From contig NZ_AP023189.1 of the NCBI RefSeq assembly GCF_012767755.2, forward strand, positions 6,202,001-6,266,000: DNA of 64,000 nt. The letters are read 5' to 3'. Under the pieces are notes generated by a model. It was not told the DNA's origin. It did no database searches and worked only from the letters and a program-made list of their open reading frames with translations. The position numbers and the translations under genes are program-made. This stretch comes from Pseudomonas tohonis (GTDB taxonomy: Bacteria; Pseudomonadota; Gammaproteobacteria; Pseudomonadales; Pseudomonadaceae). Below are positions 31,218 through 41,670 of the stretch, one piece after another. The stretch's first letter is position 1, and each line of letters opens with the position of its first letter.

Positions 31218-31316
31218 CCCTTGTGAGGCAGGTTGCCCTGGCGGACTATGCCGCCCCGGCTTCACCTTTTATTGGGGGCTCAACTTTTCCAGCTCCCCAT
31301 TCACCTGGAGGACACC

Positions 31317-32723
31317 ATGTCGAAGTCGCTTCAACTGATCAAAGACCATGACGTGAAGTGGGTAGACCTGCGCTTCACCGATACCAAAGGCAAGCAGCAC
31401 CACGTGACCATGCCGGCACGCGACGCACTCGACGACGAGTTCTTCGAAGTGGGCAAGATGTTCGACGGCTCGTCCATCCACGGCTGGAAAGGCATCGAAG
31501 CCTCCGACATGATCCTGCTGCCGGTCGACAGCACCGCCGTGCTCGACCCGTTCACCGAAGAGCCGACCCTGATCCTGGTCTGCGACATCATCGAGCCGAG
31601 CACCATGCAAGGCTACGACCGCGACCCGCGCTCCATCGCCAAGCGCGCCGAGGAGTACCTGAAGACCACCGGTATCGGTGACACCGTCTTCGTCGGCCCG
31701 GAACCCGAGTTCTTCATCTTCGACGAAGTGAAGTTCAAGTCCGACATCTCCGGCTCCATGTTCAAGATCTACTCCGAGCAAGGCTCCTGGATGACCGACC
31801 AGGACGTCGAAGGCGGCAACAAGGGCCACCGCCCGGCCGTCAAGGGCGGTTACTTCCCGGTTCCGCCGTGCGACCACGACCACGAAATCCGTACCGCCAT
31901 GTGCAACGCCATGGAAGAGATGGGCCTGGTCATCGAAGTTCACCACCACGAAGTGGCGACTGCCGGCCAGAACGAAATCGGTGTGAAGTTCAACACCCTC
32001 GTTGCCAAGGCTGACGAAGTCCAGACCCTGAAGTACTGCGTGCACAACGTGGCCGATGCCTATGGCAAGACCGCCACCTTCATGCCGAAGCCGCTGTACG
32101 GCGACAACGGCTCGGGCATGCACGTGCACCTGTCGATCGCCAAAGACGGCAAGAACACCTTCGCAGGTGAAGGCTATGCCGGCCTGTCCGACACCGCCCT
32201 GTACTTCATCGGCGGCATCATCAAGCACGGCAAGGCCCTGAACGGCTTCACCAACCCGTCGACCAACTCGTACAAGCGTCTGGTTCCGGGTTTCGAAGCA
32301 CCGGTCATGCTGGCCTACTCCGCCCGCAACCGTTCCGCCTCGATCCGCATCCCGTACGTATCCAGCCCGAAAGCACGCCGCATCGAAGCGCGCTTCCCGG
32401 ACCCGGCTGCCAACCCCTACCTGGCCTTCGCCGCCCTGCTGATGGCCGGCCTGGACGGTATCCAGAACAAGATCCACCCCGGCGATGCCGCCGACAAGAA
32501 CCTGTACGACCTGCCGCCGGAAGAGGCGAAAGAGATCCCGCAGGTTTGCGGCAGCCTGAAAGAGGCGCTGGAAGAACTGGACAAGGGCCGTGCGTTCCTG
32601 ACCAAGGGCGGCGTGTTCAGCGACGACTTCATCGATGCCTACATCGAGCTGAAGAGCGAAGAAGAAATCAAGGTGCGCACCTTCGTGCACCCGCTGGAAT
32701 ACGACCTGTACTACAGCGTCTGA
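31317..32723 (+). CDS. glnA: Glutamine synthetase type I
   Basis: 468 residues from ATG 31317, with TGGAGG 6 bases upstream. The beta-grasp N-terminal domain and catalytic domain are intact, including [17 protein letters not shown], metal-site Glu in EPEFFIFDE, the ATP/glutamate segment [13 protein letters not shown], and NLYDLPPEE carrying the tyrosine that is adenylylated in GSI-beta enzymes. It makes glutamine from glutamate, ammonia and ATP as a dodecamer. Regulated by the sigma-54/NtrC sites upstream and, post-translationally, by GlnE at that Tyr. Followed by a strong terminator. Confidence 0.99.
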   Translation: MSKSLQLIKDHDVKWVDLRFTDTKGKQHHVTMPARDALDDEFFEVGKMFDGSSIHGWKGIEASDMILLPVDSTAVLDPFTEEPTLILVCDIIEPSTMQGYDRDPRSIAKRAEEYLKTTGIGDTVFVGPEPEFFIFDEVKFKSDISGSMFKIYSEQGSWMTDQDVEGGNKGHRPAVKGGYFPVPPCDHDHEIRTAMCNAMEEMGLVIEVHHHEVATAGQNEIGVKFNTLVAKADEVQTLKYCVHNVADAYGKTATFMPKPLYGDNGSGMHVHLSIAKDGKNTFAGEGYAGLSDTALYFIGGIIKHGKALNGFTNPSTNSYKRLVPGFEAPVMLAYSARNRSASIRIPYVSSPKARRIEARFPDPAANPYLAFAALLMAGLDGIQNKIHPGDAADKNLYDLPPEEAKEIPQVCGSLKEALEELDKGRAFLTKGGVFSDDFIDAYIELKSEEEIKVRTFVHPLEYDLYYSV

Positions 32724-32772
32724 TCCGGCAGCCCGCACAGGCAGCGTGCCGCGCGAGCGGCACGGACTAGAG

Positions 32773-32798
32773 AGGCCTCCTTCGGGAGGCCTTTTTTT
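32773..32798 (+). terminator. glnA terminator
   Basis: AGGCCTCC-TTCG-GGAGGCCT followed by seven T, 49 bp after the glnA stop. Stable UUCG-type tetraloop. Confidence 0.95.
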
Positions 32799-32966
32799 GT
32801 CCCGGGAATGGGCCCCGTGCGCTCGGCATCGGCCACGCCGCCAGCGCAGCGCAGCACCGGAGGGATCACGATTTTCCGGCTGCGCCGCACAGCCGCATCA
32901 GGCCGAACTTGCCAGCCCGGCGCGCCGGTGCAACGCTTAGCGGCATCATCCAGAGGAGACCGGCCC

Positions 32967-33527
32967 ATGCGCCTCCTGCTCACCTGCCTGCTGTTGTCGC
33001 TGACGCTTCCCGCGGCGGCGCAGATCTACAAGTACACCGACGCCAACGGCAACACGGTCTTCACCAACCAGCCGCCGGATGGCACCCGGACCGAAGAGGT
33101 CACCCTGCCCACCACCAACACCGTGGAAGCGCAGAAGCCCGCCACCCCGCCCGCCGCCGCGAAGGACCAGGCAGCCGAGGCGGCCTATCAGGAACTCCGC
33201 CTGACCGACGTGCCCAGCGACGAAGCCCTGCGCGCCAACAACGGCACCTTCTCCGTCGGCGTGCACCTGGTGCCGCGCCTGCGCACCGGCCACCGGCTGC
33301 AACTGCTGCTGGACGGCAAGCCCGAGGGCCAGAAGGTCAACGTGCCGCGCCTGCAGGTGGTCAACGCCGATCGCGGCGAGCACAGCCTCGCGGTCCAGGT
33401 GCTCGCGGGCGATCAGGTCGTGCAACAGAGCGAGACCATCACCTTCACCGTGCAGCGGGTCAACACCAGCAGCCCCGCGCTGCGCCCGCCGCCCCCTCCG
33501 AAACCCACTCCGAAGCCAGCCATCTGA
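32967..33527 (+). CDS. DUF4124 domain periplasmic protein
   Basis: 186 residues from ATG 32967, with AGAGGAGA 7-14 bases upstream. A signal peptide (LLLTCLLLSLTLPAAA) precedes the DUF4124 motif QIYKYTDANGNTVFTNQPP, a linker, and a beta-rich domain ending in a Pro-rich tail (PPPPPKPTPKP). The family is periplasmic and of unknown function. It is three bases upstream of a second DUF4124 gene; the pair separates glnA from ntrBC, an arrangement I recall from other pseudomonads. Confidence 0.85.
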   Translation: MRLLLTCLLLSLTLPAAAQIYKYTDANGNTVFTNQPPDGTRTEEVTLPTTNTVEAQKPATPPAAAKDQAAEAAYQELRLTDVPSDEALRANNGTFSVGVHLVPRLRTGHRLQLLLDGKPEGQKVNVPRLQVVNADRGEHSLAVQVLAGDQVVQQSETITFTVQRVNTSSPALRPPPPPKPTPKPAI

Positions 33528-33530
33528 CCC

Positions 33531-34151
33531 ATGCGCACGATCCTGTTCTGCCTGCTGTTCGCCTGCCTGCCGGCGATGGCCCAGGTCTACACCTACATCG
33601 ACGAGGAAGGTAACCGCGTCTTCACCGACCGGCCCAAGCCCGGCAACGCCGAGCGCATCGAACTGACCCCCTCCAACGGCATGACCGCCCAGCCGGCGGC
33701 CCCGGCCGTGCTGCCGCCCGCCGCCATCCCCCGCGAGCTGGGCTACCAGGTGCTGCGCATCCTGGTGCCCGAGCCGGACGCCACGGTGCGCGACATGGAG
33801 GGCAACCTCATCGTCACCGCCATGAGCGAGCCCGGCCTGCGCGACGGCCACAACTACCGCCTGGTGCTCGACGGCAAGGCCCAGGGCGAACCCGGTCGCA
33901 GCCCGGTCTTCCCGCTGAGCAACCTCGATCGCGGCACGCACCAGCTGGCGGTGGAGATCATCGACGACAAGCAACGGGTGGTGGAGCGCACGCCGAACCA
34001 GCCGGTGCACATCATGCGCATCACCCTGGCGCAGAAGCGCCAGGCGCGCCCCTGCAAGAAGGCCGATTACGGCGTACGCCCCGAATGCCCGCTCAAGGAC
34101 AAGCCCAAGGAGCCGGACAAGGGCATCATCGGCATCCTCCCGTTCTTCTGA
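33531..34151 (+). CDS. DUF4124 domain periplasmic protein, paralogue
   Basis: 206 residues from ATG 33531, three bases after the preceding stop. A signal peptide ends at LPAMA; QVYTYIDEEGNRVFTDRPKPG is the DUF4124 motif. A domain containing DGHNYRLVLDGK...LDRGTHQLAVEIIDD parallels the neighbour's HRLQLLLDGK...DRGEHSLAVQVL, so the two arose by tandem duplication. The C-terminus has a Cys pair (PCKKADYGVRPEC), unlike the first copy. Function unknown; possibly a periplasmic binding module. Confidence 0.85.
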   Translation: MRTILFCLLFACLPAMAQVYTYIDEEGNRVFTDRPKPGNAERIELTPSNGMTAQPAAPAVLPPAAIPRELGYQVLRILVPEPDATVRDMEGNLIVTAMSEPGLRDGHNYRLVLDGKAQGEPGRSPVFPLSNLDRGTHQLAVEIIDDKQRVVERTPNQPVHIMRITLAQKRQARPCKKADYGVRPECPLKDKPKEPDKGIIGILPFF

Positions 34152-34158
34152 TCCCGCG

Positions 34159-34177
34159 ACGCACCGCAATGGTGCGT
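34159..34177 (+). promoter_or_regulatory. NtrC-like dyad upstream of ntrBC
   Basis: GCACC-GCAAT-GGTGC (34161-34175) is a perfect match to the NtrC dyad; the arms extend to GACGCACC/GGTGCGTC. A TATACT lies at 34195-34200, so NtrC bound here would cover the -35 region and repress, as known for E. coli glnLp. It could alternatively be a hairpin at the 3' end of the DUF4124 transcript, but no T-run follows. Confidence 0.6.
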
Positions 34178-34340
34178 CAGGCTGCACCGATTTCTATACT
34201 CTCCCCATTTTGGTTCGCCCGCATGCCGCCGCACTGCGCTGAAAAGCAGCCGCAAGCGGCTGGCGGCCTGTTCCAGCGCGTCTTTTCAGGGCTTGGTTTG
34301 CTTCTTGCATTTTCCTGCCCATCGCCGAGATGCCCGACCT

Positions 34341-35422
34341 ATGACCATCAACGACGCCCTGCACCGACTGCTGCTCGACAACCTGACCACCGCGGTGATC
34401 CTGCTCAACGCCGACCTGCGGCTCGAGTACATGAACCCGGCGGCCGAGATGCTCCTGGCCGTCAGCGGCCAGCGCAGCCACGGCCAGTTCATCAGCGAGC
34501 TGTTCACCGAGTCGCCCGAGGCCCTGACCTCGCTGCGCCAGGCGGTGGAACAGGCGCACCCCTTCACCAAGCGCGAGGCCATGCTTACCTCCCTCGCCGG
34601 GCAGACCCTGACGGTGGACTATGCGGTGACGCCCATCCTCAACAAGGGCGCCACCCTGCTGCTGCTGGAAGTGCACCCGCGCGACCGGCTGCTGCGCATC
34701 ACCAAGGAAGAGGCCCAGCTGTCCAAGCAGGAAACCACCAAACTGCTGGTGCGCGGCCTCGCCCATGAGATCAAGAACCCCCTGGGCGGCATCCGTGGTG
34801 CCGCCCAGCTGCTTTCCCGCGAGCTGCCGGAAGAGCACCTGAAGGACTACACCAACGTCATCATCGAGGAGGCCGATCGCCTGCGTAACCTGGTGGACCG
34901 CATGCTCGGCTCCAACAAGCTGCCGTCGCTGGCGATGACCAACGTCCACGAAGTGCTGGAGCGTGTCTGCAGCCTGGTGGAAGCGGAGAGCCAGGGCGGC
35001 ATCACCCTGGTGCGCGACTACGACCCGAGCATCCCGGACGTGCTCATCGACCGCGAGCAGATGATCCAGGCCGTGCTCAATATCGTGCGCAACGCCATGC
35101 AGGCCATCTCCGCCAACAACGACCTGCGCCTCGGGCGCATCACCCTGCGTTCGCGCACCCTGCGCCAGTTCACCATCGGCCACACCCGGCACCGCCTGGT
35201 GACCAAGGTGGAGATCATCGACAACGGCCCGGGCATCCCGCCCGAGCTGCAGGAAACCATCTTCTACCCCATGGTCAGCGGGCGCCCGGACGGTACCGGG
35301 CTCGGGCTGGCCATCGCCCAGAACATCATCAGCCAGCACCAGGGGCTCATCGAGTGCGAGAGCCATCCCGGCCACACCGTCTTCTCGATCTTCCTGCCGC
35401 TGGAACAAGGAGCCGCATCCTC

Positions 35423-35426
<4 letters not shown>
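34341..35426 (+). CDS. ntrB: Nitrogen-regulation sensor histidine kinase NtrB (GlnL)
   Basis: 361 residues from ATG 34341. A cytoplasmic PAS domain (~10-115: VILLNADLRLEYMNPAAEMLL), an H-box GLAHEIKNPLGGIRGAAQLL with the phosphorylated His, and an ATPase domain with N-box VLNIVRNAMQA and G-boxes DNGPGIP and GTGLGLAI. It phosphorylates or, with PII bound, dephosphorylates NtrC. The stop overlaps the ntrC start (ATGA), giving a coupled two-gene operon. Confidence 0.98.
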
Positions 35427-36859
<1,433 letters not shown>

Positions 36860-36943
36860 TCGGCCCGGCTCCACCCTCCACTCCGACCTCGCGGGCCTGC
36901 TGGCCCGCGAAGCATTTCAGGCGGCCACCCCGCCTCACCGCGT

Positions 36944-37028
36944 TGTAGGAGCGAGTTCGTTCGCGACGGACCGCACGCCGGCCCGCAAGCCCCTCGGAAA
37001 GGCCTACCGCGAATGGATTCGCTCCTGC
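36944..37028. repeat. Inverted pair of REP-like elements
   Basis: GTAGGAGCGAGTTCGTTCGCGA (from ~36945) and, in opposite orientation, CGCGAATGGATTCGCTCCTGC (37008-37028) are two Pseudomonas REP-type units about 40 bp apart, forming a BIME-like pair after ntrC. Confidence 0.75.
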
Positions 37029-37356
37029 TCCCTCCCCGCCTTCGCCAGGCGTGCCCCTCTGCCTCACGGCCCATCCGGGCCGCTGGCCGCCTCGCACCAT
37101 CATCGGTAGCGGACGGGCAAAACGATCCCCACTGGTGCCTCGCACCGCTTCGGCGCATCAAAAATGTGCTCAGAAAACAGCCAGGGCCCAGGCGTTTCCC
37201 GCCAGGGGAAACGCATCCGGCACGCCGATGAAAATCCTGCCGGCCGCCTGGAGCCCAGTGAATACGGGGCCTCCAGCCGATCCGCCGGATACCGGGCGAG
37301 GGCATTCACGAGGCGCATGGCAGAACTGGCACACGCCCTGCATTGGTAGAGACAAC

Positions 37357-37709
37357 CGTTTTCGGGGACCTTGGTACAGGCAGGCCGGGGATCCCTCTTT
37401 TATGCAAGACCCTTCACTGCCCCGTCGTCGCGTCGAGCCGAGCTCCGCGGGCGAGCGGTGAAGGACGATGGTTTTGGGGGCCTTGGTACAGGCAGGCCGG
37501 GGAATCCCCTTTCTTACAGCGCCATGCTGTCGCGACGGCTTCGAGCCCGGACAGCGCAGCGACGATCCGTTTCGGGGGCCCAGGTACAGGCAGGCCGGGG
37601 ATTCCCCTTTCTTATCCCGCCCGGGAGCCGAGACAACGGCCCCGAACAGCAGCGACGACCCGTTTCGGGGACCTTGGTACAGGCAGGCCGGGGAATCCCC
37701 TTTCTTATC
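37357..37709. repeat. Four direct copies of a ~48-bp repeat with unique spacers
   Basis: The pattern CGTTTCGGGG(A/G)CC(T/C)(T/A)GGTACAGGCAGGCCGGGGATTCCCCTTTCTTAT-like occurs four times in the same orientation. The 18-bp core GGTACAGGCAGGCCGGGG is identical in all, starting at 37373, 37485, 37583 and 37676 (steps of 112, 98 and 93 bp). Spacers differ but share short words such as GCAGCGACGA(T/C)CC. The last copy contains the stop codon of the following minus-strand gene. No associated protein gene; not CRISPR-like in spacing. With the REP pair this fills the 845-bp gap 36860-37704. Confidence 0.85.
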
Positions 37710-38082
37710 CCTCCCGCAGGCTGATCTGCAGCCGCCACTTGCCGTCCACCTCGGCACCGCTCCACTCCCCATGCAGGGGGCGGGTCGCCACGAAGTGCAA
37801 GAGCAACCCATTGCGGGTCATCTGCAAGCGCCAGTTCAGCGCCTTGCCACCCAATTGCAGGCGGCCCTTCTGCGGCTCGGCGCTGGCATCGAAGATGAAG
37901 GCCAGCGCCCCGTCCATGTGCTCGGCACGCTGGCGCGGCTCGCCGTCGAACCACAGCGCCAGCCCGTCGGGCAGCGCCTCCACCCGCTCCAGGTGGATGG
38001 GCCCCGGTGCGGTCAGGCGACCGATCATCAGCCCGACCAGCAGTCCGAAAATCGCCAGCGAGCCCAAAAACCGCGGCCACAT
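37705..38082 (-). CDS. Single-pass membrane protein, unknown function
   Basis: 125 residues from ATG 38082 (MWPRFLGSLAIFGLLVGLMIG); a longer start at 38145 would overlap the divergent trmL gene. One N-terminal membrane helix is followed by a ~95-residue beta-rich domain (IHLERVEALPDGLALWFDGEP...WRLQMTRNGLLLHFVATRPLHGEW). No family recognised. Divergent from trmL; its stop codon lies within the last copy of the 48-bp repeat. Confidence 0.65.
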   Translation of the reverse strand: MWPRFLGSLAIFGLLVGLMIGRLTAPGPIHLERVEALPDGLALWFDGEPRQRAEHMDGALAFIFDASAEPQKGRLQLGGKALNWRLQMTRNGLLLHFVATRPLHGEWSGAEVDGKWRLQISLREG

Positions 38083-38143
38083 GCGCCGCCTCGGGTCCTC
38101 ATCGGGAGTAGAATGCCGCCGGTTTTGGGGCTGGGGGCCACGC

Positions 38144-38605
38144 ATGTTTCACGTCATCCTTTTTCAACCGGAAATTCCGCCGAACACCGGCAACATTATC
38201 AGGCTGTGCGCCAACTCGGGCTGCCACCTGCACCTGGTCGAACCCCTGGGTTTCGAGCTCGACGACAAGCGCCTGCGCCGCGCCGGGCTGGACTACCACG
38301 AGTACGCCACGCTGCAGCGCCACGCCGACCTGGAGAGCTGCCTGGCGAGCCTGGGCCACCCCCGCGTGTTCGCCTTCACCACCAAGGGCACCCGGCTGTT
38401 CCACGAGGTCGCCTTCGAGAAGGGCGACGCCTTCCTCTTCGGCCCGGAAAGCCGCGGCCTGCCGGAAGAGGTGCGCGAGGCCCTGCCGCCCGAGCAGCGC
38501 CTGCGCCTGCCCATGCGTCCCGGCTGCCGCAGCCTGAACCTGTCCAACAGCGTGGCCGTGGCGGTCTACGAGGCCTGGCGCCAGCACGGCTTCAGCCTGG
38601 ACTGA
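38144..38605 (+). CDS. trmL: tRNA (cytidine/uridine-34 2'-O)-methyltransferase TrmL
   Basis: 153 residues from ATG 38144. A minimal SPOUT fold: N-terminal MFHVILFQPEIPPNTGNIIRL, and the knotted SAM-binding C-terminus with LFGPESRGLP, LRLPMRPGCRSLNLSNSVAVAVYEA. Matches YibK/TrmL in size and motifs. It methylates the wobble ribose of tRNA-Leu isoacceptors. Confidence 0.96.
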   Translation: MFHVILFQPEIPPNTGNIIRLCANSGCHLHLVEPLGFELDDKRLRRAGLDYHEYATLQRHADLESCLASLGHPRVFAFTTKGTRLFHEVAFEKGDAFLFGPESRGLPEEVREALPPEQRLRLPMRPGCRSLNLSNSVAVAVYEAWRQHGFSLD

Positions 38606-38626
38606 GCCGGGCGAACACGCGCCCAC

Positions 38627-38655
38627 AAAAAAGCGCCCCGAGGGGCGCTTTTTCT
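38627..38655. terminator. Bidirectional terminator between trmL and secB
   Basis: AAAGCGCCCC-GA-GGGGCGCTTTTT with A-run on one side and T-run on the other, between convergent genes. Confidence 0.93.
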
Positions 38656-38669
38656 TCATCCAGCGTGGA

Positions 38670-39155
38670 TCAGGCGTTGGCCGGAGCTTCGCCGGCGGCC
38701 TGCAGGCGCGCCATTTCCTGCGCGTACAGGGCGTCGAAGTTCACCGGAGCCAGCATCAGTGCCGGGAACGAGCCGCGTACGACGAGGCTGTCCAGGGTTT
38801 CGCGGGCGTAGGGGAACAGGATGTTCGGGCAGAAGGCGCCCAGGGTGTGGCTCATGGAAGCCGCGTCCAGGCCCTTGATCAGGAAGATGCCGGCCTGCTG
38901 CACTTCGGCGATGAAGGCGGTTTCTTCGCCGTTCTTCACGGTCACGGAGAGGGTCAGCACCACTTCGTGGAAATCGCCGTCCAGCGACTTCTGGCGGGTG
39001 TTGAGGTCCAGCGCCACGCTCGGGGTCCACTCCTGGCGGAAGATCTCGGGGCTCTTGGGGGCCTCGAACGACAGGTCACGCACGTAGATGCGCTGCAGCG
39101 AGAATTGCGGGTTCTGAGCTTCCTGGGAAGCGCCGTTGCTTGCTTGTTCAGTCAT
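38670..39155 (-). CDS. secB: Protein-export chaperone SecB
   Basis: 161 residues from ATG 39155. [25 protein letters not shown] and the segments [20 protein letters not shown] and [19 protein letters not shown] are signature SecB sequence. A tetrameric cytosolic chaperone delivering preproteins to SecA. First genes of the leftward set rhodanese-grx-secB as seen in other gammaproteobacteria. Confidence 0.98.
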   Translation of the reverse strand: MTEQASNGASQEAQNPQFSLQRIYVRDLSFEAPKSPEIFRQEWTPSVALDLNTRQKSLDGDFHEVVLTLSVTVKNGEETAFIAEVQQAGIFLIKGLDAASMSHTLGAFCPNILFPYARETLDSLVVRGSFPALMLAPVNFDALYAQEMARLQAAGEAPANA

Positions 39156-39191
39156 GGCAGAGCCTTTTTGTTCGTACGTTTTCGAGTGGGG

Positions 39192-39446
39192 TCACGCCTT
39201 GAGCAGAGCATCCAGCTTGCCCGCCCGCTCAAGGGCATAAAGGTCGTCACAGCCGCCCACATGGGTCGAACCGATCCATATCTGCGGCACCGAGGTGCGG
39301 CCCGCCTTGCGGGTCATCTCGGCGCGGACGTCGGGCTTGCCATCGACCCGGATCTCTTCGTATTGGACGCCCTTGCTGCCGAGCAATTGCTTGGCCCGGA
39401 TGCAATAGGGGCACCAGTCACTGGAGTAGATGACGACGGCAGCCAT
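39192..39446 (-). CDS. grxC: Glutaredoxin 3 type
   Basis: 84 residues from ATG 39446 (MAAVVIYSSDWCPYC), two bases after the rhodanese stop. The redox motif CPYC (residues 12-15), the cis-Pro segment TSVPQIWIG and the glutathione-binding GGCDDL are intact. Reduces disulfides with glutathione. Co-transcribed with the rhodanese gene and secB. Confidence 0.96.
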   Translation of the reverse strand: MAAVVIYSSDWCPYCIRAKQLLGSKGVQYEEIRVDGKPDVRAEMTRKAGRTSVPQIWIGSTHVGGCDDLYALERAGKLDALLKA

Positions 39447-39448
39447 GT

Positions 39449-39862
39449 TCACTTCACCAACGGCAGGTTTTCGCCACGCCAGCTGCCGATGCCGCCGGAC
39501 AGCTTGAAGGCGGTGAAACCGGCTTTCTGCAGGTCACGGCAAACGGTACCAGCATGCTGGCCCATGGTATCGACCACTATGATGGTCTTGTCCTTATGCT
39601 TATCCAGCTCCGCAAGGCGAGCAGCCAGCTTTTCGTAGGGGATGTTCAGCGAGTCGACGATGCGGCCGCTGGAGAAATCCTTGTTGCTGCGCACGTCGAG
39701 GACGATGCCCTGGCCGCTGTTGACCAGCGCGGTGAGCTCGCGGGTGCTGATGCTACGGCCGCCACGGCGCAGTTCGTGGGCGATCAGGAGCACCAGCAGG
39801 ACGACGAAGGATGCGCTCAGTACATAGTGGTTGGTGGCAAATTCAATCAGGTGGGCGAACAT
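39449..39862 (-). CDS. Membrane-anchored rhodanese-like protein lacking the catalytic Cys (YibN-like)
   Basis: 137 residues from ATG 39862. An N-terminal membrane helix (HYVLSASFVVLLVLLIAHEL) is followed by a rhodanese domain. At the active-site loop the sequence is VVDTMGQHAGTVC, with Asp where catalytic rhodaneses have Cys and no CxxGxR loop, as in other YibN proteins. Probably not a sulfurtransferase. In operon with glutaredoxin and secB. Confidence 0.85.
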   Translation of the reverse strand: MFAHLIEFATNHYVLSASFVVLLVLLIAHELRRGGRSISTRELTALVNSGQGIVLDVRSNKDFSSGRIVDSLNIPYEKLAARLAELDKHKDKTIIVVDTMGQHAGTVCRDLQKAGFTAFKLSGGIGSWRGENLPLVK

Positions 39863-39893
39863 CGACGGGTCCCGGGACGGTAAAATGCCGGCC

Positions 39894-39963
39894 AGTATAC
39901 ACAGCACCACAGGTCCACCAAACCCCGCACGGCGGTGACGCACAAGGAACTTGTACGTAAAAT
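39894..39963. promoter_or_regulatory. Divergent promoters of the rhodanese operon and gpmI
   Basis: Rightward: GTGACG (39935-39940), 17 bp, TAAAAT (39958-39963) serves gpmI. Leftward: TATACT read on the minus strand (39894-39899) could serve rhodanese-grx-secB, with a weak -35. Assigned by consensus only. Confidence 0.5.
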
Positions 39964-40006
39964 GCCGCTCCCTTTTTGATCTTCTTGTGCCATGCGAGTC
40001 GGACTT

Positions 40007-41542
40007 ATGACAGCCACGCCCAAACCCCTGGTTCTGATCATCCTGGACGGCTTCGGTCACAGTGACAGTCCCGAGTACAACGCCATCTACGCCGCCACCA
40101 AGCCGGTCTACGACCGCCTGCTGGCCACCCAGCCACACGGCCTGATCTCGGGCAGCGGCATGGACGTGGGCCTGCCGGACGGGCAGATGGGCAACTCCGA
40201 GGTGGGCCACATGAACCTCGGCGCCGGCCGCGTGGTTTACCAGGACTTCACCCGCGTCACCAAATCCATCCGTGATGGCGAGTTCTTCGCCAACCCCGTG
40301 ATAGTCGAGGCCGTGGACAAGGCCGTCGCCGCCGGCAAGGCCGTGCACTTCATGGGCCTGCTTTCCGACGGCGGCGTGCACAGCCACCAGGACCACCTGG
40401 TCGCCATGGCCGAGCTGGCCGCCCAGCGCGGCGCCGAGAAGATCTACCTGCACGCCTTCCTCGACGGCCGCGACACCCCGCCGAAAAGCGCCGAGCCCTC
40501 CATCGAGTTGCTCGATGCCACCTTCGCCCGCCTGGGCAGGGGCCGCATCGCCAGCCTGATCGGCCGCTACTTCGCCATGGACCGCGACAACCGCTGGGAC
40601 CGCGTCGAAGCCGCCTACAACCTGATCACCGAAGGCCAGGCCGAATTCACCGCTGCTAGCGCCCGTGAGGGCCTCGCCGCCGCCTACGAGCGCGGCGAGA
40701 GCGACGAATTCGTCAAGGCCACCCGTATCGGCGACGCCGCCCCGGTGCAGGATGGCGACGCGGTCATCTTCATGAACTTCCGTGCCGACCGCGCCCGCGA
40801 GCTGTCCCGCGCCTTCGTCGAGCCCGGCTTCAAGGAGTTCGCCCGTGCTCGCGAAATCGCCCTGGCCGGCTACGTGATGCTGACCCAGTACGCCGCCAGC
40901 ATCCCCGCGCCCAGCGCCTTCAAGCCCGAATCCCTGGACAACGTGCTGGGTGAATACCTCGCGGCCAACGGCAAGACCCAGCTGCGCATCGCCGAGACCG
41001 AGAAGTACGCCCACGTGACCTTCTTCTTCTCCGGCGGCCGCGAGGAGCCCTTCGAAGGCGAAGAGCGCATCCTCATCCCCTCGCCCAAGGTCGCCACCTA
41101 TGACCTGCAGCCGGAGATGAGCGCCCCCGAGGTGACCGACCGCATCGTCGACGCCATCGAGAACCTGCGCTACGACGTGATCATCGTGAACTACGCCAAC
41201 GGCGACATGGTCGGCCACACCGGCGTCTTCGAGGCCGCGGTCAAGGCCGTCGAGTGCCTGGACACCTGCCTGGGACGCATCACCGCCGCCCTCGACAAGG
41301 TCGGCGGCGAGGCGCTGATCACCGCCGACCACGGCAACGTCGAGCAGATGGAAGACGAAGCCACCGGCCAGGCGCACACCGCGCACACCTGCGAGCCGGT
41401 GCCTTTCATCTATTACGGCAAGCGCCAGGTCAGCCTGCGCGAAGGCGGCGTGCTCGCCGACGTGGCCCCCACCCTGCTGACCCTGATGGGCCTGCCGGTG
41501 CCGGCCGAGATGACCGGCAAGAGCATCGTCGAACTGAAATGA
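40007..41542 (+). CDS. gpmI: 2,3-bisphosphoglycerate-independent phosphoglycerate mutase
   Basis: 511 residues from ATG 40007 ([17 protein letters not shown]), with GGA close upstream; ATG 39992 is also in frame. Contains metal/Ser site LDGFGHSD and [13 protein letters not shown] with the phosphoserine, ADHGNVEQM and [10 protein letters not shown] metal ligands. Interconverts 3- and 2-phosphoglycerate in glycolysis/gluconeogenesis, Mn-dependent. Followed by its own terminator. Confidence 0.98.
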   Translation: MTATPKPLVLIILDGFGHSDSPEYNAIYAATKPVYDRLLATQPHGLISGSGMDVGLPDGQMGNSEVGHMNLGAGRVVYQDFTRVTKSIRDGEFFANPVIVEAVDKAVAAGKAVHFMGLLSDGGVHSHQDHLVAMAELAAQRGAEKIYLHAFLDGRDTPPKSAEPSIELLDATFARLGRGRIASLIGRYFAMDRDNRWDRVEAAYNLITEGQAEFTAASAREGLAAAYERGESDEFVKATRIGDAAPVQDGDAVIFMNFRADRARELSRAFVEPGFKEFARAREIALAGYVMLTQYAASIPAPSAFKPESLDNVLGEYLAANGKTQLRIAETEKYAHVTFFFSGGREEPFEGEERILIPSPKVATYDLQPEMSAPEVTDRIVDAIENLRYDVIIVNYANGDMVGHTGVFEAAVKAVECLDTCLGRITAALDKVGGEALITADHGNVEQMEDEATGQAHTAHTCEPVPFIYYGKRQVSLREGGVLADVAPTLLTLMGLPVPAEMTGKSIVELK

Positions 41543-41580
41543 CCCACGCGCCGACCACCGGCGCCGCGGTTTCGCATCGA

Positions 41581-41615
41581 ACGCCCCGCAGCTCAGGCTT
41601 CGGGGCGTTTTTTTT
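41581..41615 (+). terminator. gpmI terminator
   Basis: ACGCCCCG and CGGGGCGT flank a 12-base loop, then eight T. 39 bp past the gpmI stop. Confidence 0.93.
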
Positions 41616-41670
41616 GCCGAGCGCGACGGGCATACTAGGCCCGTCTTCTTCCCTGGTGCCGCACGCCCCC

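Noticed and set aside
37357..37709. CRISPR array
   Set aside because: Repeats are long and imperfect outside the core, spacer lengths are 75-94 bp between cores, and no cas genes are present.
37170..37811. 213-codon minus-strand frame across the 48-bp repeats
   Set aside because: Generated by the repeat itself (recurring SPACLYQGPRNGSS-like segments); overlaps a better-supported gene and has no ribosome site.
39863..41386. N-terminal extension of the rhodanese frame across gpmI
   Set aside because: The extension is antisense to gpmI; the true start is the ATG before the membrane helix at 39862.
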